The notes under the pieces were generated by a model. That model saw nothing but the letters and a program-made list of their open reading frames with translations. It had not been told where the DNA came from and searched no databases. A DNA stretch of 60,521 nt from an uncultured Anaerolineales bacterium (GTDB lineage: Bacteria; Chloroflexota; Anaerolineae; Anaerolineales; UBA6663). Below, piece by piece: positions 34,979 through 43,606 of the stretch (its first letter is position 1; each line of letters opens with the position of its first letter). A program made the position numbers and the translations under genes. The stretch spans positions 1 through 60,521 of the forward strand of contig CALFZO010000031.1 of the NCBI GenBank assembly GCA_937952305.1, in the 5' to 3' direction.

Positions 34979-35467
34979 ATGACCCTGCCCCCACTCCCGC
35001 GCCGCTCGCTGTCACGCCGCCTGTTCCTGACGCTGCTGGCCGGCGGCGGCGGGACGGTGTTGTGCGCCCAGACGACAGCGATCCTGGTGCCCTTCCTGCG
35101 GCCTCTGCCGCCCGCACCCGAAGCCGGGCGGGTCTATGCCGGCCGCCTGACCGATTTCGTGGTCGGTTCGGTCACACGCGTGCTGGCCGGGCGCTGCTTC
35201 GTGGTCCGTCTGGACGCGGGCCTGCTGGCGCTCTCGCAGCGCTGCACCCACTTGGGCTGCGCCGTCCCCTGGCAGGCGGCCGAGGGCCGGTTCCACTGCC
35301 CGTGCCACGGCTCCACCTTCAACACCGTCGGCGAGGTGACCGGCGGCCCCGCGCCGCGCCCGCTGGATTGGCTGCCGATCACGCTGGACGCGGACGCGGT
35401 CTGGGTGTCTCCGACGCAGCCGCAGCAGCGGGCGGCGTTTGCGCCGGAGCAGGTGACGGAGCTATGA
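34979..35467 (+). CDS. Rieske iron-sulfur protein
   Basis: A 162-residue protein from the ATG at 34979; a GTG four codons earlier (34967) is also possible. The N-terminus has a twin-arginine-like SRRLFL followed by a hydrophobic segment, fitting Tat export and membrane anchoring. The 2Fe-2S cluster ligands are in CTHLGCAV and FHCPCHGSTF, with the two extra cysteines that form the disulfide of cytochrome-complex Rieske proteins. Its stop overlaps the start of the cytochrome c gene (ATGA), so the two are translationally coupled. Confidence 0.94.
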   Translation: MTLPPLPRRSLSRRLFLTLLAGGGGTVLCAQTTAILVPFLRPLPPAPEAGRVYAGRLTDFVVGSVTRVLAGRCFVVRLDAGLLALSQRCTHLGCAVPWQAAEGRFHCPCHGSTFNTVGEVTGGPAPRPLDWLPITLDADAVWVSPTQPQQRAAFAPEQVTEL

Positions 35468-37329
35468 CGGCCAACGCCGACACCGGCGTGCCCGCCGACG
35501 CCTCCGGCGTGCGGGCCTATGCCTGGGTGGCGCTGGCGCTGGCCGGGCTGCTGGCGCTGACTCTGGCCGGGCTGGGTAGGGACGAGGCCAACCGCCGGGA
35601 GGCGGCCCGCCTGCGCCTGGCCGCGGCCCAGGTGCAGCAGGGCGCCGCGCTCTTCGGCGAACACTGCGCCGTCTGCCACGGCCCGGAGGCCCTGGGCGGC
35701 CTCGGCCCGGCTCTGGCCGGCCCGAACTCGGTGGCGACGGCGCCGGACGCCGCGCTCTTCGCCCTGATCCGCGCCGGCGTGCCCGGCAGCGCGATGCCCG
35801 CCTGGAGCGTGGATCTCGGCGGCCCGCTCACCGACGAGGCTGTGCGCAGCGTGATCGCGCACCTGCGCGCTCAGCCGAGCCAGACCGCCTCGGACTCGGC
35901 CGTTCTCAGCGCCGACGAAGCGCGCGGGGCGCAGCTCTTCGGGGCCGTGTGTGCGACCTGCCACGGGCCGAACGGCGAGGGCGGCGAAGGCCCGGCCCTG
36001 AATGATCCGGCCTGGCTGGCCAAGACGCCGGACGAGGTGCTCTTCGCCATCGTCCGCTACGGCAAGCCGGGCACGACCATGGCCGCGCACAGCGCCGACC
36101 TGGGCGGCCTGCTGGCCGAGGCCGACATCCGCCAGGTCATCGCCCACCTGCGCGGCTGGGCGATCCCGGTCAGCGCCGCCACTGACGAAGCCCCGGAGGC
36201 CGAACGCGGCGCGCTGATGTTCATCGCCAACTGCGCCGAGTGTCACGGCCTGCACGGCGAAGGCACGGAGCGGGCGCCCGCCCTGAACGAGCGCGCCTTC
36301 CTCAACCACACCCCGAATGAGCAGATCTTCTCTATCATCTTCAATGGCGTCCCCTTGACTAACATGGCGGCTTGGGGCAAGACCTTTGGCGGCCCGTTTA
36401 CCCACGCCGACATCCGCCACCTGGTGGCCTTTATCCGCGGCTGGGAGCCGAACGCGCCGCTGCTCATCGCCAACGACCCGGATCCGGCTCGGGGCGCCCT
36501 GATCTTCGCCACACACTGCGCGGCCTGCCATGGGCCGGACGGCCAGGGCGGCTCGGCCGTCCGCTTGAATGACCCCGAGCGCCTGCGCCTGGCGGGCGCA
36601 GCCTACTTTCGGCAAGCCATCGTCAATGGCCGGCCCTCCCGGCGCATGCCCACCTGGGGCACCGTGCTCGCGCCGGAGCAGGTGGAGGACCTGGTGGCTC
36701 TGGCTGTGGCCTGGCGTGAGGGCGTCTCGGTGACGGTGGAGTACGCTGTGCCGGACCTGCTGGACGCCGCGGTCTTCGCGCTGGACCACGGCGACCGCGC
36801 CAGCGCGACCATGCATTTGGACCGCGCGCTGGCAGCGGCGGCCACCGGTCTCGGCTGGGAACGCCTGGCCGAACTCCAGACACAGTTGAAGCGCGGCGAC
36901 CTGGCCGGCGCACGCCAGGGGTTGTGGGATTTGCGCTCTGTTTGGCCGCTGGGCGATCCGGCGCTGGGTTATCCGCTCTTCCTGGCCCATTGCGCGCGCT
37001 GCCACGGCCAGCGGGGCGAGGGCGGCCTGGCGCCGGACCTGCGCGGCAGCCCGACGGTGGGCGGCCGGATGAACACGGACTTGTTGGACGTGATCCTGAA
37101 CGGCCGGCCGGGCACGGAGATGCACGCGTTCAAGATCGAGCTGGCCGAGACCGATGTCGCGCAGATCGTGGCGCTGTTGCGGACCTGGCAGCCCTACGTC
37201 GAGCCGCCGCAGGGCCGCAACTGGCAGCCGCCGCAAATCCGCACGCTCAGCGACATGAGCGGCAACTGCGCCAACTGCCACAGCGGTGTCGGCAAGCCGC
37301 GCGAGGATAAACCGCCGGACGATCAGTAG
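35464..37329 (+). CDS. Hexahaem c-type cytochrome of the b/c complex
   Basis: A 621-residue protein with one N-terminal transmembrane segment (about residues 18-38). It has six CxxCH haem sites: CAVCH (near 67), CATCH (163), CAECH (257), CAACH (352), CARCH (510) and CANCH (602). The first four form regularly spaced mono-haem domains, roughly 95 residues apart. A haem-free helical linker (about 425-495) precedes the fifth, and the sixth is a lone motif close to the C-terminus. It would carry electrons away from the Rieske protein on the outer face of the membrane. Complexes with two haems per c subunit are common; six in one chain is unusual. Confidence 0.92.
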   Translation: MTANADTGVPADASGVRAYAWVALALAGLLALTLAGLGRDEANRREAARLRLAAAQVQQGAALFGEHCAVCHGPEALGGLGPALAGPNSVATAPDAALFALIRAGVPGSAMPAWSVDLGGPLTDEAVRSVIAHLRAQPSQTASDSAVLSADEARGAQLFGAVCATCHGPNGEGGEGPALNDPAWLAKTPDEVLFAIVRYGKPGTTMAAHSADLGGLLAEADIRQVIAHLRGWAIPVSAATDEAPEAERGALMFIANCAECHGLHGEGTERAPALNERAFLNHTPNEQIFSIIFNGVPLTNMAAWGKTFGGPFTHADIRHLVAFIRGWEPNAPLLIANDPDPARGALIFATHCAACHGPDGQGGSAVRLNDPERLRLAGAAYFRQAIVNGRPSRRMPTWGTVLAPEQVEDLVALAVAWREGVSVTVEYAVPDLLDAAVFALDHGDRASATMHLDRALAAAATGLGWERLAELQTQLKRGDLAGARQGLWDLRSVWPLGDPALGYPLFLAHCARCHGQRGEGGLAPDLRGSPTVGGRMNTDLLDVILNGRPGTEMHAFKIELAETDVAQIVALLRTWQPYVEPPQGRNWQPPQIRTLSDMSGNCANCHSGVGKPREDKPPDDQ

Positions 37330-37390
37330 CGCAGCGTGTTCAGACGCTGGACAAGGGGCTGGAGGGCGGGGTTTCGGTGGCGTGTCTGGG

Positions 37391-38545
37391 TCAAAAAACG
37401 CGCGGGGCCAGGCGGGCGGCGCGGGTGACACGCGCGCGGCGCCGCACGACGGCGCGGTACTGCTCCAGCAGGCCGTCGAAGGTCTCGCCCCAGGTGTGGG
37501 CCAGGGCGTGCTGCCGGCCGGCTTGGCCGTACGCGCGCGCTAGTTCGGGGAAACGCAGGAGGCGGCTGACCTGGATTGACAAGTCTTGCGGATCATCGGC
37601 CTCAAACAGGCAGCCGTGCCGGTTGTGCTGGACGTGATCAAGCTGGCCGCCGGAGTTGGCGGTGACCACCGGTAAGCCGGAGGCCATGGCCTCCAGTACC
37701 ACATTGCCGAGGGTCTCGTTCGCGGCCGGGAACGCGAAGACGTCGGCGGCGGCGTAGGCGGCCGCCAGCTCCGCGCCGCGCAGGTAGCCGGTGAAGACCG
37801 TCGGCGTCCCCGCGAACAGCGCTTCCAGCGCCGGCCGCGCCGGGCCGTCGCCCACAATCGCCAGCCGCGCGCCCGGGTTCTGATCCAGGACGGGCCGCAG
37901 CCAATCCACGCGCTTCTCCGGCGAGAGCCGGCCGACATACAGCAACAGCTGACCCGTCGCCGCCCCGGCGCCCAGCCGCCGGCGCCACGTCGGGTTGCGG
38001 TGGGCCGGGCTGAAGAGCTCGGTGTCCACGCCGCGCCCCCAGACACGCACGCGCCGGAAACCCTGCCGTTGCAATTCGCGCTGCGTGTGCCGCGACGGGC
38101 ACAGGTTGAGGTCGGCGAAGCCGTGCACGCCGCGCAAAAACGTCCACAGGAGCGGCACCGCCCAGGCCAAGCCCCACCGTTCGGCGAAGCCCGGCAGGTC
38201 GGTGTGGTACGACGCGACCACGGGCACGCCGCGCAGACGCGCCCAGGCCAGTCCGGACAGCCCGAGCGAAACCGGGTTCAAGACGTGCACGAGGTCCGGC
38301 TGGAAATGGCCGAGAGCCTGGTCCACGTTCGGCGGCGGCACGAGCGTCAGTTCGCGGTATAGCGGGAAGCGCAGGCCCGGCCGGCCGACCACCGGGGTCG
38401 CGGCGAAATTGGCCGGGCCGCCGGCCGGGGCGATCAGCAGACTTTGGTGGCCGCGCGCCGCCAAATATTCCAGGAGATGGCAGAGTGTATTGACGATGCC
38501 ATCGACTTTCGGCAGGAAGGTCTCGGTGAGCAGGGCGATACGCAC
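37391..38545 (-). CDS. GT4-family glycosyltransferase (glycolipid/phosphatidyl-myo-inositol mannosyltransferase-like)
   Basis: A 384-residue GT-B protein. The N-terminus TETFLPKVDGIVNTL and the middle GRGVDTELFSP are typical of the MgtA/PimB/SqdX group. The nucleotide-sugar region has YVGRLSPEKR, and the E-x7-E motif reads ETLGNVVLE. It probably transfers a hexose from a nucleotide sugar to a lipid acceptor. It follows the PAP2 gene by 7 bp, forming a three-gene unit with the GT2 gene at 39157-39900. The acceptor is unknown. Confidence 0.88.
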   Translation of the reverse strand: MRIALLTETFLPKVDGIVNTLCHLLEYLAARGHQSLLIAPAGGPANFAATPVVGRPGLRFPLYRELTLVPPPNVDQALGHFQPDLVHVLNPVSLGLSGLAWARLRGVPVVASYHTDLPGFAERWGLAWAVPLLWTFLRGVHGFADLNLCPSRHTQRELQRQGFRRVRVWGRGVDTELFSPAHRNPTWRRRLGAGAATGQLLLYVGRLSPEKRVDWLRPVLDQNPGARLAIVGDGPARPALEALFAGTPTVFTGYLRGAELAAAYAAADVFAFPAANETLGNVVLEAMASGLPVVTANSGGQLDHVQHNRHGCLFEADDPQDLSIQVSRLLRFPELARAYGQAGRQHALAHTWGETFDGLLEQYRAVVRRRARVTRAARLAPRVF

Positions 38546-38552
38546 GATGGGA

Positions 38553-39179
38553 TTACCCCAGCCAGGCCAAGCTGGCGCTGGTCATGAGAAAGCCGACCAG
38601 GGCGCCGGCGACGGTCTGCCAGGGCGTGTGCCGGCGCAATTGCACGCGCGCCCAGGCTACCGCCAGGACCAGCCCGGCCAGCGGCGCGGCCGCCGACCCA
38701 AAGAGCGCCAAACACACCGCCAGCCAGCTGGCCATGGCCGCAGTGTGCAGGCTGATCTTCCAGGTCAGGGTGATGAGCATCAGCACGGCGGCCTGCACGG
38801 CCAGCGTGCCGGCCAGCAAGGTCAATAGGGGCGGGGCGCTGCCCAGGGTCAGCAGCAGCCAACTGGCCGCGCCGCAGGCCGTGGTCATCAAGTACGGGCG
38901 CGGGCGTTGCGCCCGGATGCGCAGGTCGTAGTCGCTGACTTCGCCGCGCGCGACCAGCCAGGCGATGTAGCCCATGGGCACGACCAGGGCCAGGCCGATG
39001 GTGACCAGCGCCCAGGCCCAGGCCGCGGGCGTGGCCAGAGTGCCGGCCGCCAGCGCCAGGCTGCTGACCGTCGTGAGCGGCGGGCTGAACACGATCGAAA
39101 GCCAGCGGGCCGCCCACGGGCGCGCGGCCGTCAGGGCTGCGTCGGGGTAGGGCGCCTCAAGATTGTGACTCGACTCCAT
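38553..39179 (-). CDS. PAP2-family membrane protein
   Basis: A 208-residue protein with about six transmembrane segments. The C-terminal half has KISLHTAAMAS and ARVQLRRHTPWQTVAGALVG, which fit the SxxH and R-x5-H phosphatase motifs of type 2 phosphatidic acid phosphatases, although the usual SGH is altered to SLH. The start lies within the end of the upstream GT2 gene (23-bp overlap). Together with the two glycosyltransferases it suggests polyprenyl-phosphate or glycolipid handling. Confidence 0.7.
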   Translation of the reverse strand: MESSHNLEAPYPDAALTAARPWAARWLSIVFSPPLTTVSSLALAAGTLATPAAWAWALVTIGLALVVPMGYIAWLVARGEVSDYDLRIRAQRPRPYLMTTACGAASWLLLTLGSAPPLLTLLAGTLAVQAAVLMLITLTWKISLHTAAMASWLAVCLALFGSAAAPLAGLVLAVAWARVQLRRHTPWQTVAGALVGFLMTSASLAWLG

Positions 39180-39900
39180 AGGTGTCCTGCTTGTTCTCCG
39201 GGGCGGCCGCCCAGTAGCCCCAATCGCTGCGGCGCAACGCCGGCGGCAGCACGTTCAGGTACAACAACGCGCAGCGTGCCAGCGAGTGGACGAGCTTGCG
39301 CGTCGCGCCGCGGCGTAAGCGCCGATGGTCGCGCGCGTACACGCGCAGATCCGGCCGGAAGCGGATCGGGTGGCCGCGCCGCGCCAGACGCCAGCCCAGC
39401 TCCGAGTCCTCATTGCAGTTGAGCTCCAGGTCAAACCCGCCCACTTCCCAGAAGGCGCGCGTGGGCACGCACAGGTTGGAGCCGGACACGGCTGGAAGAC
39501 CGAGGCGGTCGGCCAGCTGCTGACCCGCCGTCACCAGGCGATAGTGGCCTGCGAACCGGCCGTCGGCCGACAGCTTGGGGCCATAGAGCGCGTGCGCGCC
39601 GCGATCGGCCGCCAGTTTTTCAAAGTAGTCCGGCGCGAACGTCACGTCTGCGTCGGTGAAGAGCAGCCACGGCGACCCGGCGGCCTCCGCTCCGATTTGG
39701 CGAGCCTGGGTGACGTTGACCGTGCGCCGGATCAGGCGCGTGCGCGCCGGGCGCACGCGGAGCAGTTCGTCCGCGGTTCCATCGGTGCTGGAATCAACCA
39801 CCAGCAGATTCAGCGCGTCTGGCACGGAGGCCAGGAAAGCCGGCAGATTGGCGCACTCGTTGCGCGTGGGCAGCACCAGGGTGAGGTCGCTCAGATTCAT
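39157..39900 (-). CDS. GT2-family glycosyltransferase
   Basis: A 247-residue GT-A protein. It begins LVLPTRNECANLP, then has VVDSSTDGT and the metal-binding TDADVTF (DxD). A GSNLCVPTRAFWEVGGFD segment and NEDSELGWRLAR (ED motif) complete the GT2 pattern. No membrane span is seen, so it is cytosolic or membrane-associated. First gene of the minus-strand GT2-PAP2-GT4 unit. Confidence 0.87.
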   Translation of the reverse strand: MNLSDLTLVLPTRNECANLPAFLASVPDALNLLVVDSSTDGTADELLRVRPARTRLIRRTVNVTQARQIGAEAAGSPWLLFTDADVTFAPDYFEKLAADRGAHALYGPKLSADGRFAGHYRLVTAGQQLADRLGLPAVSGSNLCVPTRAFWEVGGFDLELNCNEDSELGWRLARRGHPIRFRPDLRVYARDHRRLRRGATRKLVHSLARCALLYLNVLPPALRRSDWGYWAAAPENKQDTYGVESQS

Positions 39901-40112
39901 GCGCGCACAGAACCGGCTGAACGGCGGGCCGGTGGCAGCGGAGCCCGCCGAAGAACGGGAGCGAGTCGTCGCTGGAGCGCCGGGTGGTTGGGGCGCGGCG
40001 GTCCGCGCGGGAGGCGGCCGCCAGCGTTTCAGTTCCGGGGTCAGGATATGGCCCGCAGGTTAAGCCGCGCTCAACACCGGCCCAAGGTCGTTTGCGGGAG
40101 CGGCGGGGCCGG

Positions 40113-40889
40113 CTACTCCGGCGGGCGCAAGGCGCCTGCGTTCAAAGCCTTGACGACGCGCGCCTTGACCGGCGGCAGATGCTTGAGCAGCCAGAAGAAC
40201 GGCACTGGGATGACCTCCTGGCTCGCGCGGGTCTGCGTCCGCCAGCTGAGGCGGCCGCGCGTCGCCAGTTCGTGCCCGGCTTGGCGGAAGGCCGTGATCA
40301 CGTCCAGCACCTTGGGGTAGCGCCGCGGCAGCGACGAGTCGCGCTCGAAATCGAACAGGCCGGAGGCGTTGCGCACCAGCCAGCCCGCGGCGCGCGTCTC
40401 CATGAAGCGGGCGTAACGCCGGAAGTAATCGGCGGCGTTGGACCACGAGCCCGTTTCCAGGTTGGCGCAGACGATCAGGGGCACGAAAGGCTTGGACGAG
40501 ATCGCCGGATTGATCCGGTGGTGGATCAGCCCATTCGACAGGCGGGCCTCGGCGATATCCATCGTCGCATAGGTGCGGTCGAGCAGGTTCTTGAGCAGAC
40601 CCGTCATCGTCAGCAGGTAGATGGGCGTGGCGTAGATGATCAGATCGGCGCCGGCCATCTGGTCGAACACGCTCTGGGCGTCGTCTTTGTCCTGGTAGAC
40701 GCAGGTCAGGTGGGCGCGCCCGGTCTGGCATTGGTAACACGAGAGACAGCGGTTGATCTTAAGGCGCGCCAGGGTCAGGGTCTCCCAGCTGGCGCCGGCC
40801 GTGCTGGCCCCGGCCTGAAGGTGGCTGAGGAAGAAGGCCGTCAGACCCTGTGATCCGCGGTGGCTGGCATTGATGGCGACAATCCGCAT
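40113..40889 (-). CDS. NADPH-dependent FMN reductase / iron-sulfur flavoprotein-like protein
   Basis: A 258-residue protein from the ATG complementary to 40887-40889; the longer frame upstream is arginine- and proline-rich and unlikely to be translated. It has the flavodoxin-like start MRIVAINASHRG, a cysteine cluster CLSCYQC near residues 45-51 and the FMN-binding ATPIYLLTMTGLLKNLLDR segment. Relatives are flavin reductases, quinone reductases or Fe-S flavoproteins. The cysteine spacing is that of the multimeric flavodoxin group. The physiological substrate is unknown. The gap 39901-40112 beyond its stop holds no recognised gene. Confidence 0.8.
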   Translation of the reverse strand: MRIVAINASHRGSQGLTAFFLSHLQAGASTAGASWETLTLARLKINRCLSCYQCQTGRAHLTCVYQDKDDAQSVFDQMAGADLIIYATPIYLLTMTGLLKNLLDRTYATMDIAEARLSNGLIHHRINPAISSKPFVPLIVCANLETGSWSNAADYFRRYARFMETRAAGWLVRNASGLFDFERDSSLPRRYPKVLDVITAFRQAGHELATRGRLSWRTQTRASQEVIPVPFFWLLKHLPPVKARVVKALNAGALRPPE

Positions 40890-41244
40890 ACGCTGCCTCG
40901 CTCGGCCGCGAGCGGAGGTCGGGCGGGCCAGCGCTGGCGGCGGTCGGTGAGTTTGGCGCTTCAGGCTGTGGGCGGGGACGCTTCGTTGGAGAACGGCGGC
41001 GCGTCTGGCGCTCAGTGTGACCAGGCGGGCCGCCGGGCACATCTGAACAAAGTCATGGGCAAGGTGGGACGAAGGTCAAGGCCAGTCCGGCGCCGGGCAG
41101 GCGGGAGTAAACTGTGGCTGGGTGAGGCCACATTAAGCCGATTTGAACCGGCCGGCGGCAACCAGGCTCGGGGCCGGACGTAGTTAAGCAATGAGACGAC
41201 TGCCCGCCCTGTCACAGGCAAGCAAGACTATCACGGAGGCCACT
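40890..41244. promoter_or_regulatory. 355-bp divergent intergenic region
   Basis: No gene is supported. The 5' part is GC-rich and the 3' part (about 41090-41240) is slightly AT-richer. GGAGG at 41234-41238 serves the DUF2207 gene. Promoters for the divergent flavoprotein and DUF2207 genes must lie here, but no reliable -35/-10 pair was seen. Confidence 0.35.
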
Positions 41245-42918
41245 ATGTTGCGCCGACTACTGACGCTGGTGTTGCTGCTGACCGGACTCTGGCTGCCGGT
41301 CACGGCTCAGGCCGCCAAGAGCTATCAGGCCGAGCGCTACGCTGTCCAAATCGCCGTCCAGACGGACGGCTCGCTCGCGGTCACGGAGACCATCGTCTTC
41401 CGCTTCGACGGCGGCCCCTTCACCTATGTTTTCCGCGAGCTGGCCTACACCGAACTAGACGGGATCGACCAGGTGCAGGCCGCCTTGGACGGGCAGACCC
41501 TGACGACGGGCACCGGCCCCGGCCAGGCGGAGATCGAGCCTGGCCAGCCGCTCAAGGTGACCTGGCACCTGCCGCCCACCTCCGATGCGACCCACACTTT
41601 CACGCTGACCTACCGCGTGCAGGGTGCGCTGCGCCAGGAGGGCGCGGACGTGTTGCGCTGGCGCGCCATCCCGGAAGAACACGACTACCACATCCAGACA
41701 GCCAGCGTCACGCTGACCTACCCGGCCGGCCTCCAACCGCTGGAGACGCCGACGCTCAGCCGGTCCGCCACCCCGGAGACGATGGCGGACGGCGTCGGCT
41801 TTGTGGCGTCGGACTTGGACGAGGACGAGGATCTGATCATCACGGCGCGGTTTCCGGCCGGCAGCCTGATCACGGCTCCGCCGGCCTGGCAGACGCGCGC
41901 CGCGGCCCGCGCGGCGGCGACGGCCCGCGCCTGGCCCTTCGGCCTGGTGGTCGGCCTGATCACGGCGTTGAGCGGCGGCCTGGGCTTGTGGGCTATCGGG
42001 CGCGCCGACCGGCGCGATGGGGTTGTCGAGGCGCCCACGCCCAGCCCGATCCCGCCGCGTGATCTGCCGCCGGCGCTGGTGGGCCGGCTGACCGGCCAAT
42101 CCGGCAACAGCATGGGCACGTTGTTCGATCTGGCGCGGCGCGGCCGTCTGGAGATTCACGAGCAGACCGGCTGGCTCGGGACGAAGTCGCATCTCCTTGA
42201 GCTGAAGCCCAGCCCCGAGCCGCTGCGTCCGCATGAGCAGGTCTTTCTGGAGGTGTTGTTCAAGCCCGGCCAGACCACGCTGGCGCTGAGCGAGGTCGCG
42301 CAGCGCCTGGCGGCCCGGCCGCTCTTTGATCAGCAGCTGGAGGCGGAGCTGATCGAGCGCGGCTGGCTGGACCCGCAGCGCCGGGCGCGCCGCACCACGC
42401 TGGTGGCGCTGGGCCTGGCCGGCCTGGTGGCGGCGCTGGGCGTCTTCATCGGCGGAGCGGTGTGGGCCGGCCTGGCGCTGGAGGCTGCGGCCGAGGCGAT
42501 TGGACCGATGGCGCTCATCGGTCTCGGCGCGGGGCTGTTCCTCGTGGCGCTGGGGCTGCTGCTCTATGCCGGCGCCCTGTCCCAGTTGACGCCCGCGGGC
42601 GAACTGGAGGCGGCGCGCTGGAAGGGCTTCGGGCTCTATCTTAAAGAGATCAGCCGCGGGCGGGAACCGATCACGCGGGCCGATGACTTTGAGCGCTACC
42701 TGGCGCTGGCCGCCGTGTTTGGCCTGGGCGCGGAGTGGGCCAAACACTTTCAGAAGCTGGGCAATGTGCCGCTGCCGGTGTGGTTCCATGCCGCCGCCAA
42801 CAGCTCCGGCGATTTCGGCGCGATCGTGGCCGTGATGGCCAGCTCGGACTCGTCGAGCGCCGCCAGCGCGGCCGGCGGCGCCGGGGCCTCGGGCGGCGGC
42901 TCCAGCGGGGCGGGTTGA
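41245..42918 (+). CDS. DUF2207-family membrane protein
   Basis: A 557-residue protein; the ATG at 41245 is chosen because GGAGG lies six bases upstream. The signal peptide (LLTLVLLLTGLWLPVTAQA) is followed by an extracytoplasmic beta-rich domain (SYQAERYAVQIAVQTDGSLAVTETI), a transmembrane segment near 235-255, a cytoplasmic domain and a pair of transmembrane segments near 395-460. The tail is Ser/Gly/Ala-rich. This is the layout of DUF2207 (predicted membrane) proteins, whose function is not established. The next gene appears to begin inside its stop codon. Confidence 0.85.
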   Translation: MLRRLLTLVLLLTGLWLPVTAQAAKSYQAERYAVQIAVQTDGSLAVTETIVFRFDGGPFTYVFRELAYTELDGIDQVQAALDGQTLTTGTGPGQAEIEPGQPLKVTWHLPPTSDATHTFTLTYRVQGALRQEGADVLRWRAIPEEHDYHIQTASVTLTYPAGLQPLETPTLSRSATPETMADGVGFVASDLDEDEDLIITARFPAGSLITAPPAWQTRAAARAAATARAWPFGLVVGLITALSGGLGLWAIGRADRRDGVVEAPTPSPIPPRDLPPALVGRLTGQSGNSMGTLFDLARRGRLEIHEQTGWLGTKSHLLELKPSPEPLRPHEQVFLEVLFKPGQTTLALSEVAQRLAARPLFDQQLEAELIERGWLDPQRRARRTTLVALGLAGLVAALGVFIGGAVWAGLALEAAAEAIGPMALIGLGAGLFLVALGLLLYAGALSQLTPAGELEAARWKGFGLYLKEISRGREPITRADDFERYLALAAVFGLGAEWAKHFQKLGNVPLPVWFHAAANSSGDFGAIVAVMASSDSSSAASAAGGAGASGGGSSGAG

Positions 42919-43571
42919 GCCGCCCGAATTGGCCCGCGACGGAGAGAAACTCAGCCGGTGTCACAGGATGGCGCCGGCTGTTCTTGTTGGCCCTGCCCAT
43001 ACTGCTTCCAGCCAGCATGGCCTTGGTCTTTCCCGCCGCCGCCGCCTGGCTGGGCTGGTGCCTGGTCGTCCCAATCATGATCCGTGGCTGGGCGGGTTGG
43101 CGCGCGCTCTTCTCTGAACCCCGGCCGCTCTTCAGCCGCCGCAACTGGCCGGCGGCCGGGCTGCTGGCCGTCATCGTCGGTACCGCCGCGGTCATGTACC
43201 TGCCGGGTTTTGCGTCCGCGCCGCCGCGTCTGCTCTGGCTGGCCTTGCCGGTCGCCATCGTCAACGGCGTCTGCGAAGAGGGGTTGTGGCGCGGGCTGTA
43301 TCCGGCCGCGTTTCCTGGTTCCCCGTTCCTGGCCATCGTTTACCCCAGCTTGGGCTTCGCGGCCTGGCACCTCGCGCCGCAGATGGTTCTTCCCGATCCT
43401 GGCGGCCCGCTGGCCTTCGCGGCCATGACTCTGCCGCTGGGGCTGGCCTACGCCTGGATTGCGGCCTGGACCGGCTCGGTGCGTTGGGTGGCGTTCGCCC
43501 ACGCCCTGACGGGCTTCTGGGCGTTGGGCGGCGCAATCGCGTCGAGCCTGCTTTCCCTGATGTGGCCTTAA
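42915..43571 (+). CDS. CPBP-family intramembrane metalloprotease-like protein
   Basis: About 218 residues with several transmembrane segments. The CPBP/Abi motifs are present: EEGLWRG (EExxxR), AAWHLAP (His) and AFAHALTGFW (second His). The start is uncertain: no ATG lies before the first membrane segment, and a TTG at 42915 overlaps the upstream stop (TTGA), suggesting translational coupling. An ATG at 43018 would remove part of the first helix. CPBP proteins are Rce1-like proteases or scaffolds; the target is unknown. Confidence 0.78.
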   Translation: MSRPNWPATERNSAGVTGWRRLFLLALPILLPASMALVFPAAAAWLGWCLVVPIMIRGWAGWRALFSEPRPLFSRRNWPAAGLLAVIVGTAAVMYLPGFASAPPRLLWLALPVAIVNGVCEEGLWRGLYPAAFPGSPFLAIVYPSLGFAAWHLAPQMVLPDPGGPLAFAAMTLPLGLAYAWIAAWTGSVRWVAFAHALTGFWALGGAIASSLLSLMWP

Positions 43572-43606
43572 TCGTGGCGCGGTATCATCGCGGGCAGGAG
43601 ACCATG

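Noticed and set aside
35134..37431. Open minus-strand frame of 765 codons
   Set aside because: Antisense to the hexahaem cytochrome, in which six CxxCH motifs prove the plus-strand frame.
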